Positions 1 to 8,350 of a DNA stretch of 64,000 nt are shown here, in pieces. The position numbers were made by a program, and so were the translations under genes. The notes below the pieces were generated by a model. That model saw nothing but the letters and a program-made list of their open reading frames with translations, did not search any database and was not told where the DNA came from. Numbering within the stretch: position 1 is the first letter of the stretch; each line of letters begins with the position of its first letter. The DNA lies in assembly GCF_014643735.1 (NCBI RefSeq), contig NZ_BMKA01000001.1, positions 248,001 to 312,000 on the forward strand. Reading direction: 5' to 3'. This DNA comes from Neptunicoccus cionae. Its GTDB lineage: Bacteria; Pseudomonadota; Alphaproteobacteria; Rhodobacterales; Rhodobacteraceae.

Positions 1-1
1 G

Positions 2-1009
2 GAGCAGGAGTTAGCAGAGGCCACTGCCGCACCGGACGAAATTCGCGCCAAACGCGAGGAGTTGGGCCGCGAGATTGAAAAGGCGCAGGGCCGTGTTAAA
101 GCCGCCGCAGATGCGCTGTCGGTGGCAGAAACCAATCTGCGTCAGGCCGAACAGGGCGAGCGGGATGCCGAACGTGCCGCTTCCGAAGCGCGCGAGGCCC
201 GGGCCCGTGCCGATGCTGTCGCAGATTCCGCCCGTGTGCAGGTGGAAACCGCAGCCGATCGCATTCGCGAAGAGCTGGAAATCTCACCCGAGAAGTTGTT
301 GGAACAGCTTCAGGCTGATCCAGAAGACATGCCGCAGGTGCAGATGATCGAAAACGATGTGGCGCGCCTGCGCCGCCAGCGGGATTCCCTTGGCGCGGTG
401 AACCTGCGTGCCGAAGAAGACGCAAAGGAAGTGACCGAAGAGCGGGATACGCTGGTCACGGAAAAGGCCGATCTGGAAGAGGCGATCAAGACCCTGCGCA
501 CCGGCATTGCCAGCCTGAATAAGGAAGGCCGTGAACGGCTTCTGGCCGCCTTTGACGAAGTGAACAGCAATTTCGCGCTGCTGTTCAAGCACCTGTTCGG
601 GGGCGGCGATGCCAATCTGGTTCTGGTGGAAAGCGACGATCCGCTGGAGGCCGGTCTGGAAATTATGTGCCAGCCGCCGGGTAAAAAGCTGAGCACGCTA
701 AGTCTGTTATCTGGCGGGGAGCAAACGCTGACTGCGCTGTCGCTGATCTTTGCGGTGTTCCTTGCCAATCCGTCACCGATCTGTGTGCTGGACGAGGTGG
801 ACGCGCCGCTGGATGATGCCAATGTCACGCGGTTCTGCGATCTGCTGGACGAGATGACCCGCCGCACCGACACGCGGTTTCTGATCATCACCCACCACGC
901 CGTCACCATGAGCCGGATGGACCGCCTGTTCGGCGTCACTATGGCAGAACTTGGTGTCAGTCAGCTGGTGAGTGTCGATTTGCAACAGGCCGAGCTTCTG
1001 GTGGGGTGA
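2..1009 (+). CDS. smc: Chromosome segregation ATPase SMC, C-terminal part (partial at window start)
   Basis: SMC organises and segregates the chromosome as the core of the Smc-ScpAB condensin. Only the C-terminal third is here; the reading frame is open back to the window edge. The first part is Ala/Glu/Arg-rich coiled coil (to about base 540). The C-terminal ATPase head follows, with the ABC signature LLSGGEQ (near base 710), the Walker B segment [11 protein letters not shown] (near 790) and the switch histidine in ITHHA (near 890). These motifs in this order are diagnostic for an SMC head. No neighbour on the left is visible, and the next gene starts about 130 bases downstream. Confidence 0.95.
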   Translation, partial: EQELAEATAAPDEIRAKREELGREIEKAQGRVKAAADALSVAETNLRQAEQGERDAERAASEAREARARADAVADSARVQVETAADRIREELEISPEKLLEQLQADPEDMPQVQMIENDVARLRRQRDSLGAVNLRAEEDAKEVTEERDTLVTEKADLEEAIKTLRTGIASLNKEGRERLLAAFDEVNSNFALLFKHLFGGGDANLVLVESDDPLEAGLEIMCQPPGKKLSTLSLLSGGEQTLTALSLIFAVFLANPSPICVLDEVDAPLDDANVTRFCDLLDEMTRRTDTRFLIITHHAVTMSRMDRLFGVTMAELGVSQLVSVDLQQAELLVG

Positions 1010-1140
1010 ACGGGGTTTGGCGGCCCGAAGGCTCTTGCAGGATGTGAAGAGATCGATTCTAAATTGGCCAGCCAACACGACAGGAACAGGCCATCTTTAC
1101 CACGCTAACAGTTTCACAGGCTAAGACGCAGACCTGGGAT

Positions 1141-2508
1141 GTGATCATCGCAGGTTCCAGCTTTGCCGCGATGTTCTTTTTGCGTGGCCTGCCCGAGAAC
1201 CTTCGGGTTCTGGTGGTGGAAAAGGGCGGCATTCAACTCCATGCCGACCAGTTGAAAAACAATATCCGCGTGGATGAAGACATCGCGGTCGACAACCGTT
1301 CAGGCTATCGCAAGCGCTGGAAGGCGCATACGTTGTTTGGCGGCAATTCCAACTGCTGGTGGGCCTGCACGCCGCGGTTTCATCCCAATGACTTCAAGCT
1401 TAACAGCCTTTACGGGGTCGGAGTGGACTGGCCGCTGTTCTATGATGATCTGGAGCCGCTGTACGGCGAAGTGGAGCAGGTCATGGAGATCGCCGGTGGC
1501 GGGTCCGATCATATCCTGCCCCGCAGCACCCCGTTCCCCTTTCCGCCCCACGCGCCGAGCCGCACGGATGTGGCATTGCAGGCCCACTCAACGAACTGGT
1601 TCGCACAACCCACAGCACGTTCCAACGGCGGGCGGCGGGCGCAGTGTTGTGTGAACGGGATTTGCGACCTTTGTCCGGTGGATGCGAAATTCTCGGTGCC
1701 AAACAGCGTCGATCTGTTCGCTCGTGACGGGGTTTCGCTGCTGCTGGGCGCCGAAGTGCGCGCGGTGGATGTGGCGGGGGCTGTCGCCCAAGGGGTGCTG
1801 GTGCGCGATGCAACGGGCGCTGAACATTTGCTAATAGGCGATCTTATCGCGCTCGGCACCAATGCGATCTGGAACGCGGGTATTCTGCTGCGATCCGGTC
1901 TGCAATCCAAGGTGCTGGGCCGGTATTTGCACGAACAGGTGGCGGTGACGGTGTTGCTCGATCTTGGGGCGGGGCAGAAAAACTACTATGGTGGGACTTC
2001 GATCACCGGCCACGGCTACGATCTGTATGACGGGGCGCATCGGGCGGAATATGGTGCGGTGCTGATGGAAAACCACAATGCGCCAGCTGCGATCCGATCG
2101 GAGGCAGGGCGTTGGATGGAACGGTTGCGCCTGAAACTGATTGCCGAGGATTTGCCCGTGGCCGACAACCGTGTGGTCCTGCGGGACGATCAGGTGATAA
2201 CCGAATGGGGCGGTCATACGGACTATGCGTTCAAAGCGTTGGATGCGGCGGTCGCCAAGCTGCCGGAGGTTTTGCCGTTTGATATCGAAGGACAGAGTGT
2301 AAGCGCGCGTCTAATCTCTGAAGATCACATTCAAGGCACACATAGGATGGGCGTTGATCCGGCACGCTCGGTAATTGATACGGAACTGAAGTGCCACGAA
2401 GTGCGCAATCTTCTGGCGCTCGGGGCGGGGGCTTTCCCGACCGGACCGGCAGCGAACCCGACGCTGACGCTGTCGGCTTTGTCATTGCGTGCGGGGAGGG
2501 CGGTGTGA
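1141..2508 (+). CDS. GMC-family FAD-dependent oxidoreductase
   Basis: A flavoprotein dehydrogenase of the glucose-methanol-choline family; the substrate is unknown (sugar or alcohol expected). The N-terminus is a Rossmann FAD-binding strand (IIAGSSFAAMFFL), with a Ser in place of one usual Gly. Near the C-terminus are the GMC motifs GTHRMG and NPTLTLSAL. There is no signal peptide. GTG at 1141 is the first standard start, but the same frame is open from 1063 and the bases before the GTG encode TWDV, which extends the first beta strand; the real start may be a rare codon upstream. The stop overlaps the start of a Tat-exported small protein (TGATG), so the two are probably co-translated and form a two-subunit dehydrogenase, as in gluconate or fructose dehydrogenases. 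That last point is inference. Confidence 0.8.
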   Translation: MIIAGSSFAAMFFLRGLPENLRVLVVEKGGIQLHADQLKNNIRVDEDIAVDNRSGYRKRWKAHTLFGGNSNCWWACTPRFHPNDFKLNSLYGVGVDWPLFYDDLEPLYGEVEQVMEIAGGGSDHILPRSTPFPFPPHAPSRTDVALQAHSTNWFAQPTARSNGGRRAQCCVNGICDLCPVDAKFSVPNSVDLFARDGVSLLLGAEVRAVDVAGAVAQGVLVRDATGAEHLLIGDLIALGTNAIWNAGILLRSGLQSKVLGRYLHEQVAVTVLLDLGAGQKNYYGGTSITGHGYDLYDGAHRAEYGAVLMENHNAPAAIRSEAGRWMERLRLKLIAEDLPVADNRVVLRDDQVITEWGGHTDYAFKALDAAVAKLPEVLPFDIEGQSVSARLISEDHIQGTHRMGVDPARSVIDTELKCHEVRNLLALGAGAFPTGPAANPTLTLSALSLRAGRAV

Positions 2509-2936
2509 TGGGCATATCTCGCAGAGCGGTGCTGCTTTCTGGCGGGGCGGTCGTCGCCGCTGCGGGGCTTGCGGCTTTCAGCTTTCGCCCGAAAGGGTTC
2601 ACTGAAATCGGACGCGCTGCCTTACTGCGGGCTTACGGGCGCGAATTGCCCCATGATGTCATCGAGCCGTTCCTTGCCGATGCAGAGTCATTCTTGCGCC
2701 GCGAAACCCAGCTTGAGACCGCAAACACGCTGTACTTTATGGATGGGGCCTATGGTCTGCCCGAAGGGTTCGACAGCGAAGACTGGATCGAGGCATTTAT
2801 GGTCCACCGTTTTGCAATGTCGACCACTGTGATTGCCGCCGCAGAAACCGGAGACCCTATAGAATACACAGGGTTTTTCGATCCCCACGGCGCGCCGTGT
2901 TCCAACCAGCTGTCGTATTTCAACGCGCCGGTCTAA
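2508..2936 (+). CDS. Tat-exported small protein, likely GMC dehydrogenase small subunit
   Basis: A 142-residue protein with a twin-arginine leader (SRRAVLL followed by a run of small hydrophobic residues to about residue 25). The start ATG overlaps the stop of the GMC oxidoreductase gene as TGATG. The remainder is short, acidic and has no motif I can name with certainty. It resembles the small exported subunit that accompanies membrane-bound GMC dehydrogenases (gluconate 2-dehydrogenase subunit 3 or fructose dehydrogenase small subunit). That assignment rests on the Tat leader, the size and the translational coupling, not on a catalytic motif. Its 3' end overlaps the convergent lytic transglycosylase by 4 bases. 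Confidence 0.65.
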   Translation: MGISRRAVLLSGGAVVAAAGLAAFSFRPKGFTEIGRAALLRAYGRELPHDVIEPFLADAESFLRRETQLETANTLYFMDGAYGLPEGFDSEDWIEAFMVHRFAMSTTVIAAAETGDPIEYTGFFDPHGAPCSNQLSYFNAPV

Positions 2937-4105
2937 AGCTTTGATAGCAGGGTGCGGGTCGGCCAGGCATCTGCTGGCAGGCCGAGGCGGATTTGTTCCT
3001 GACGGACCGCATCGCGGGTTTTCGCGCCGAGAATACCGTCCACTTTTCCCACGTCATAGCCTCGGGATTTCAGCTTTTTCTGCAGGGATTTCATCTGGCC
3101 GTCGGACAGGCCCGGCTCGGGGTTGCCTTCGTTAAAGCGGGGCGCACCTGCAAGGCGGGTGGCGAAATAGGCGGCGGTAGTCACATAGACCAGCGACTGG
3201 TTCCATTCGAGATAAACCTTGAAGTTAGGCAATGCGAGGAAAGCTGGACCCTTGCGCCCCTGTGGCAGCAGCAAAGAGGCTTGCAGCCCCCCATCCGGCA
3301 TTTTCACACCGCGCGCTTTTACGCCAGCGGCGGCCCAGTCCGCCACGCTGCGGCTGGTGTGAAGACCTGTATTTTCCCAGTCGAGGGATTGCGGAACAGT
3401 CACTTCGACCATCCACGGTTCGTTCGGCCGCCAGCCGTGATGGGAAATCACGTTGGCACCGGACATCAGCGCATCCGCAGCCGAAGTTTTTAGCGAGACA
3501 TGGCCATCGCCGTCTCCGTCCACGCCCCGTTCGATGATATCCTTAGGTAACATCTGCACCATACCGATTTCTCCGGCCCAAGCACCCGTCGTTTTCGCCG
3601 GAGAGAAATCGCCTCTTTCAAACAGGGTCAGGGCCGCGAAGATCTGGGGTCGGAACAATTCGGGGCGGCGGCAATCATGGCTCAGCGTCAGAAGCGCGTT
3701 CAGCGTGTTAAAGTCGCCCTGAACCGCGCCGTAGTCTGTTTCCAGCGCCCAGAAGGCCAGCATAACAGCAGGATCAACGCCAAAGGTGCTTTGGATGCGG
3801 TTAAACACGGAAGCGTATTTCTGGCGGTTCGATTTCCCCTTGGCCATACGGTTCGCGCTAATGACCCGCTTGGCGAAATCGGTGAAATCCAGCTTGAACA
3901 CACCTTGCGCGCGATCCGCTGAGATGACCTTTGGGTCCATCCGCGCCTTGGCCAGAAAACTGTCTACCGAGGCTGGACTATGGCCCTTTGCCACAGCCTC
4001 TTGTTTGACGCCGGAGAGGAAGCTGCTGAATGATCCCCCGCACGTTTGTGCAAAAATAGGGGTGGCGAGTGACGAGATCAAAGCGGTTGCCAAAAGGTAT
4101 TTCAT
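2933..4105 (-). CDS. Lytic murein transglycosylase (MltB-like) with peptidoglycan-binding domain
   Basis: A periplasmic enzyme that cleaves peptidoglycan glycan strands. The start at MKYLLATALISS gives a clear Sec signal peptide ending near PIFAQ; the bases upstream hold an AGGATGG ribosome site, so longer in-frame starts were rejected. The central domain matches the SLT_2/MltB type: the segment around FWALETDYGAVQGDFNTL contains the expected catalytic Glu (ALETDYG), followed by GEIGMVQMLP. The C-terminal 60 residues form a peptidoglycan_binding_1 domain (LQKKLKSRGYDVGKVDGILG). About 390 residues is normal for this group. The gene is monocistronic and convergent with the Tat-exported small protein. 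Confidence 0.88.
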   Translation of the reverse strand: MKYLLATALISSLATPIFAQTCGGSFSSFLSGVKQEAVAKGHSPASVDSFLAKARMDPKVISADRAQGVFKLDFTDFAKRVISANRMAKGKSNRQKYASVFNRIQSTFGVDPAVMLAFWALETDYGAVQGDFNTLNALLTLSHDCRRPELFRPQIFAALTLFERGDFSPAKTTGAWAGEIGMVQMLPKDIIERGVDGDGDGHVSLKTSAADALMSGANVISHHGWRPNEPWMVEVTVPQSLDWENTGLHTSRSVADWAAAGVKARGVKMPDGGLQASLLLPQGRKGPAFLALPNFKVYLEWNQSLVYVTTAAYFATRLAGAPRFNEGNPEPGLSDGQMKSLQKKLKSRGYDVGKVDGILGAKTRDAVRQEQIRLGLPADAWPTRTLLSKL

Positions 4106-4312
4106 AAAACGGACCATCCTAAACGGGTGAAAATTTGTTGCGAAGGAACACAGGCTGACGCTGCGACGCAAGTTAAATCGGAACCTAGTGCATCTGTCGG
4201 CAAAAGACAGCAACGCCGCAGGCTGCGGCATCACATTCCACGTTTCAGCCTTGAACTTTCCCTTGCGGCATCCCTAACTGTAGTCAAACGAACCAAAACA
4301 CAGGAGTAGATC

Positions 4313-4966
4313 ATGGGTTTGCGTATTAACGATGTTGTGCCGAATTTCACCGCTGAAACGGATCAGGGGACCTTCCAGTTCCATGACTGGATTGGCGACG
4401 GCTGGGCGATCCTTTTCTCTCACCCGAAGGATTTTACCCCCGTCTGCACCACAGAATTCGGCGCAGTGGCGCAGCTGGCGGATGAATGGGAAAAACGTGG
4501 CACCAAGGTGATGGGCGTTTCCGTGGACGGTGTGGAAGAGCACAAGAAGTGGAAAGGTGACATCGAGAAAGTCTCAGGCGCGACCGCAGGGTTTCCGATC
4601 ATTGCCGATGAAGGGCTCGAAGTGTCGAAGGCCTTTGATATGCTGCCCGCCGAAGCCTATATGCCCGACGGGCGCACACCGGCAGACAGCGCGACTGTGC
4701 GGTCTGTGTTCATCATCGGGCCGGACAAGCAGCTGAAACTGTCGATGACCTACCCCATGACGGTAGGGCGCAATTTTGCCGAAATCCTGCGCGCGCTGGA
4801 TGCGTTGCAGACAACCGCGAAACACGGGGTTGCGACTGGTGCGAACTGGCAAACCAGCGAAGATGTGATCATCCCGCCAACTGTGTCTAACGAAGATGCG
4901 AAGGCGAAATTCGGCGAGTTCAATACCGTGTTGCCGTACCTGCGCACCACCAAATTGCCAAGCTAA
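4313..4966 (+). CDS. 1-Cys peroxiredoxin (Prx6-type)
   Basis: Reduces hydrogen peroxide and organic peroxides in the cytoplasm through a single peroxidatic cysteine. The active-site motif FTPVCTTEF places the cysteine at residue 45. The extended C-terminal domain typical of Prx6 is present (217 residues in all), and a second resolving Cys of the 2-Cys class is absent. The start is preceded by CAGGAGTAG, a good ribosome site 7 bases upstream. It stands alone between the divergent lytic transglycosylase and the glycan cluster. Expression is often oxidative-stress inducible in the family, but I see no OxyR site that I can defend. Confidence 0.93.
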   Translation: MGLRINDVVPNFTAETDQGTFQFHDWIGDGWAILFSHPKDFTPVCTTEFGAVAQLADEWEKRGTKVMGVSVDGVEEHKKWKGDIEKVSGATAGFPIIADEGLEVSKAFDMLPAEAYMPDGRTPADSATVRSVFIIGPDKQLKLSMTYPMTVGRNFAEILRALDALQTTAKHGVATGANWQTSEDVIIPPTVSNEDAKAKFGEFNTVLPYLRTTKLPS

Positions 4967-5158
4967 AGACCGGTTATGGACGCGGCGGTAATTGCCGCTG
5001 CGTCCGACATACCTTTGTGCGTGCTTGTTCCTGTAAGGCCTGGAACGTGCAGGCCATCCCCTGTTTGCGCCCCCGAATACTCTGGCTTATAGAGACAGTT
5101 AACGTCTGTGCGATCCGGCGATGTGCCAAAGGAAAGCAGCGCTGACAAAGGGGGCCGT

Positions 5159-6202
5159 GTGACAGAGCTGTTCGTCACCAATTTCAATCCGAACTTCACC
5201 GGAGTCTCGGCCACAGCGGCGGGGATTGTCGGGGTGCAGAAAGGGCAGTTTGATCTGGCACTTGTCGGAGAGCCATTGCCCGAATGTCCGGCACCCATCA
5301 GCCGGAAAGCTGCGATTGCCGCCAGCAAAACGCCGCCCAAGGGGCGTGATTTTGCGATCTGGCACGTCCGGCGTAATCCTGAAATGCGGGTGGCGATTTG
5401 GGCGCGGGACGTGCTGCGCTGCCCGATTAAGATTGTCTTTACTTCAGCGGCGCAACGATTTCATTCGGCCTATCCCCGTTGGTTAATCAATCGTATGGAT
5501 GCGGTGATTGCGACGACGCCAGAGGCTGCAAATTTTGTGCCCCATGTTCGGGCTGTTGTGCCCCACGGTGTTGACACTAAACGGTTTTCCGCCGGACAGG
5601 ATCGCAGTGCGGATTGGGATGCATTTGGCTATGGGGGGCGTGTCGGGCTGGCCACGGTGGGGCGCGTGCGTCCTGAAAAGGGCACCGATCTGTTCGTCGA
5701 TGCGATGATCCGAACCCTGCCGGAGCACCCTGATGCAGTGGCCTTGGTTGTCGGTCGCGCGGCGCGGGAACATCGCAGTTTCGAGCAGGATCTGAAGGAT
5801 CGCGTGGCCGCAGCCGGACTGTCGGATCGCATTCTTTTTGTGGGGGAACTGCCACCCGAACAGCTGCCCGCTTTGATGCGCGGAATTTCCCTGCTGGTGG
5901 CTCTGCCGCGGTATGAAGGTTACGGGATGACCCCGCTTGAGGCGATGGCCTCTGGCGCCCCCTTTGTGGCGAGCAATGCAGGTTATTACCGTGCCTTTAG
6001 TGGCAAAGGTGCAGCGGGTTCTGTGATAGGGCAAGAGGATGTGGACGGTGCCGTGGTCGAAATTAACCGGCTGCTGTCAGACCCCGCAACCCTTTCCCGC
6101 ATGTCAGACTCCGCAGTGGCACGGGCGCGGGGTCATTACAGCATCGAAGGTGAAGCCGCAGGAATTGCGCAGGTTTACGAGGCATTATGGCAGAACGGAT
6201 AG
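5159..6202 (+). CDS. Glycosyltransferase family 4, LpcC-like (LPS core)
   Basis: A retaining GT-B glycosyltransferase. The N-terminal half holds the segment KIVFTSAAQRFHSAYPRW and the phrase VVPHGVDTKRF, which I recognise from rhizobial LpcC-type mannosyltransferases that act on lipopolysaccharide core. The C-terminal half has GRVRPEKGTD and the donor-binding EX7E motif in EGYGMTPLE. The chosen GTG start is preceded by AAAGGGGG; an in-frame GTG at 5108 would add 17 residues that do not look like the family. The next gene, a GT25, begins inside the 3' end (15-base overlap), so they are co-translated. Substrate specificity cannot be read from sequence. Confidence 0.85.
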   Translation: MTELFVTNFNPNFTGVSATAAGIVGVQKGQFDLALVGEPLPECPAPISRKAAIAASKTPPKGRDFAIWHVRRNPEMRVAIWARDVLRCPIKIVFTSAAQRFHSAYPRWLINRMDAVIATTPEAANFVPHVRAVVPHGVDTKRFSAGQDRSADWDAFGYGGRVGLATVGRVRPEKGTDLFVDAMIRTLPEHPDAVALVVGRAAREHRSFEQDLKDRVAAAGLSDRILFVGELPPEQLPALMRGISLLVALPRYEGYGMTPLEAMASGAPFVASNAGYYRAFSGKGAAGSVIGQEDVDGAVVEINRLLSDPATLSRMSDSAVARARGHYSIEGEAAGIAQVYEALWQNG

Positions 6203-6921
6203 AAACCCTGATCATCCATCTGGCCCGCGCCACAGGACGGCGGGCGCAGGTGGACGGGTTGCTTTCGGGTACAGCTTATCCGGCGCGGATCATTGATGCG
6301 GTCGAAGGTAGCGTTCTGTCATCTGACCAACAGGATCGCGTCCTTGCGGATCGCCCCATTTTCAGGCCACGTTATCCGTTTCCTCTGAATGCAGGAGAAC
6401 TCGGGTGCTTTCTAAGTCACCGTAGCGCGTGGCAACAGATCGTGGATGAAGGTTTGGATGCGGCCCTGATCCTTGAGGATGACGTGGCACTGGTGGACGG
6501 GTTTAAAGCGGCGGCAGCCTTTGCAGCGCAGCACGTTAGCGAGCTGGGGTATATCCAGTTTCAGGTGCGCCCGGTGCCTGAGCCCAAGACAAAGATGATT
6601 GCGCAGGGCGACACTGTTTCAATCGTTCGGCCGCAGGTTACGCCCTTGCGCACGTCAGCGCAGATGGTAAGCCACGCGGCAGCGGTCAGATTGCTGTCCC
6701 TGACCGAACAGGTGGACCGGCCTGTGGACACATTCTTGCAGAGCCATTGGTTCACCGGTTTGCATCTCTGTTGCGTTGTGCCATCGGGTGTAGAGGATCG
6801 TACGGCGGAATCCGGCGGGAGCACTATATCCACGCGCAAACCCGTTGCGGAAAAGATCAAACGGGAATGGAAACGGGCACGCTATCGGGCGGCTGTGAAA
6901 GGACGTAGTAGCAATGGCTAA
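6187..6921 (+). CDS. Glycosyltransferase family 25 (LPS biosynthesis)
   Basis: GT25 enzymes transfer galactose, glucose or related sugars to lipo-oligosaccharide. The N-terminus carries the family pattern IETLIIHLARATGRRAQV, followed by the diagnostic GELGCFLSHRSAW (residues 70-82) and an acidic EDD at residues 97-99 that replaces a DXD metal site. The C-terminus is basic (KIKREWKRARYRAAVKG), which may hold the protein to the inner membrane face. It overlaps both neighbours in the same direction (GT4 upstream, acyltransferase downstream), so this is a polycistronic glycan cluster. Length (244 residues) is normal for the family. Confidence 0.88.
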   Translation: MAERIETLIIHLARATGRRAQVDGLLSGTAYPARIIDAVEGSVLSSDQQDRVLADRPIFRPRYPFPLNAGELGCFLSHRSAWQQIVDEGLDAALILEDDVALVDGFKAAAAFAAQHVSELGYIQFQVRPVPEPKTKMIAQGDTVSIVRPQVTPLRTSAQMVSHAAAVRLLSLTEQVDRPVDTFLQSHWFTGLHLCCVVPSGVEDRTAESGGSTISTRKPVAEKIKREWKRARYRAAVKGRSSNG

Positions 6922-7489
6922 TCCCCTTGGTAGATGGCTGTTTAACAAGCAGCATAGCACGCGGATTAAAAGCGGGCGGGTGTCATTGCGTGCCGAAATC
7001 GGTACGGGTGTTAAGATCCAGCGTGGCAGCTATCTCGACAAGCACAGCGCAATCGGGGCCTACAGCTATCTCGGGAATAACTGCTCGGTTTCGGTGGCGA
7101 GTATCGGGCGGTATTGTTCGATTGCGGACAGTGTGATCATTGGACCGGGTGAGCACGATCTTGACGCGGTGTCGACCTCGGCGGAATTTGCGCGGGATGC
7201 GTTTGCAGAACTTACTGCCAACCCTTGCGAGATTGGCCACGATGTGTGGATCGGGGCGCAATGTGTGATCTTGCGGGGCGTCCGGATTGGAAACGGCGCA
7301 GTTGTTGGCGCCAATTCGGTGGTGACAAAGGATGTCGCGCCCTTCGACGTAGTCGCAGGCAGTCCGGCACGGATCATCCGTAAACGGTTTGCGCCGGAGC
7401 GAGAACAGATGATTACGGCGAGCGAGTGGTGGAAGCTGGACCGTGAAGCTGCTGCCGTAGAAATAAAACGGCTGGAGGCAGAGGCATGA
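6914..7489 (+). CDS. Hexapeptide-repeat (left-handed beta-helix) acyltransferase
   Basis: A trimeric acetyltransferase of the LbetaH class that probably O- or N-acetylates a sugar of the surface glycan made by this cluster. Imperfect hexapeptide repeats run from about residue 25 to 165, including IGAYSYLGNNCSVS and VRIGNGAVVGANSVV. His81 in GPGEHDLD sits where the CATRA/WbbJ subgroup has its catalytic histidine. The end VVAGSPARIIRKRF is the usual LbetaH finish. The gene overlaps the GT25 gene by 8 bases and the GT11 gene by 4 bases (ATGA). The acyl acceptor is unknown. Confidence 0.86.
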   Translation: MANPLGRWLFNKQHSTRIKSGRVSLRAEIGTGVKIQRGSYLDKHSAIGAYSYLGNNCSVSVASIGRYCSIADSVIIGPGEHDLDAVSTSAEFARDAFAELTANPCEIGHDVWIGAQCVILRGVRIGNGAVVGANSVVTKDVAPFDVVAGSPARIIRKRFAPEREQMITASEWWKLDREAAAVEIKRLEAEA

Positions 7490-8337
7490 TTTCGACCCGT
7501 ATTCGCGGAGGGTTGGGCAACCAGTTGTTCCAATATTGCGCCGGTCGGGCGTTGGGGCTGCGCCACGGTGTCGACCTGTCGCTGGACCTGCGGGATTATG
7601 ACCGGCCAAAGGCTTTTAATGTCGGGTTGGATCACTTCAACATTTCGACGGTACCCCCTGTAAATTTGCCACCAGCTCGGGAAGATGGTGTTTTCGGGGC
7701 GTTGGCTAAGGTGCTCCGCGGGGGCGGGATGAAGTCTTATCGCGAAGCGTCTTTGGGGTATGATGCAGCTTTTGAGAGCCTCGGGGATAACACGCACCTT
7801 AAGGGATATTGGCAGTCAGAACGGTACTTTGCAGATTGCTCGGAGCAGATTCGCGAGGATTTGCAGATAATCACCCCGCCCAATGCGCAAAATGCCAAGA
7901 TGCTGGAAGAGATTTCCGGGTGTACGGCTGTGTCCCTGCATATCCGGCGCGGCGATTACGTCAGCAATGAGAAATATAATGCGGCCCACGGCACCTGTGA
8001 TCTGGCTTATTACGAACGGGCGGCGGGGTTCATTGCTGAGGAGCTGGACGCGCCTGTAATCTATGCGTTTTCTGATGATCCGGCTTGGGTCGCGGAGCAT
8101 TTGGAGCTGCCATTCGAGGTGCGTTACGTCGGCCACAATGACGGCAACACCAACTATGAAGATCTGCGGCTGATGGCGGCTTGTCAGCACCATATCATCG
8201 CCAATTCGTCGTTTTCATGGTGGGGGGCGTGGCTGAACCCAGATCCGGCCAAGATGGTGGTCGCGCCGACCCGTTGGTATGCAGATCCGGACAAAAGCAA
8301 TCCGGACATTCTGCCGGATGGCTGGTTAACAATCTAA
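7486..8337 (+). CDS. Glycosyltransferase family 11, alpha-1,2-fucosyltransferase-like
   Basis: GT11 enzymes move fucose, or a similar deoxysugar, from GDP-sugar to galactose in O-antigens or capsules. The two hallmark motifs are clear: GGLGNQLFQYCAGRALG at the N-terminus (from residue 8) and HIRRGDYV at residues 152-159, which binds GDP-fucose. The C-terminal NSSFSWWGAWLN is also characteristic. It is the last plus-strand gene of the cluster, ATGA-overlapped with the acyltransferase, and converges on a GT10 gene after 13 bases. No GDP-fucose synthesis genes are in this window, so the donor must be made elsewhere. Confidence 0.9.
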   Translation: MISTRIRGGLGNQLFQYCAGRALGLRHGVDLSLDLRDYDRPKAFNVGLDHFNISTVPPVNLPPAREDGVFGALAKVLRGGGMKSYREASLGYDAAFESLGDNTHLKGYWQSERYFADCSEQIREDLQIITPPNAQNAKMLEEISGCTAVSLHIRRGDYVSNEKYNAAHGTCDLAYYERAAGFIAEELDAPVIYAFSDDPAWVAEHLELPFEVRYVGHNDGNTNYEDLRLMAACQHHIIANSSFSWWGAWLNPDPAKMVVAPTRWYADPDKSNPDILPDGWLTI

Positions 8338-8350
8338 GCGCGCTGCACCC

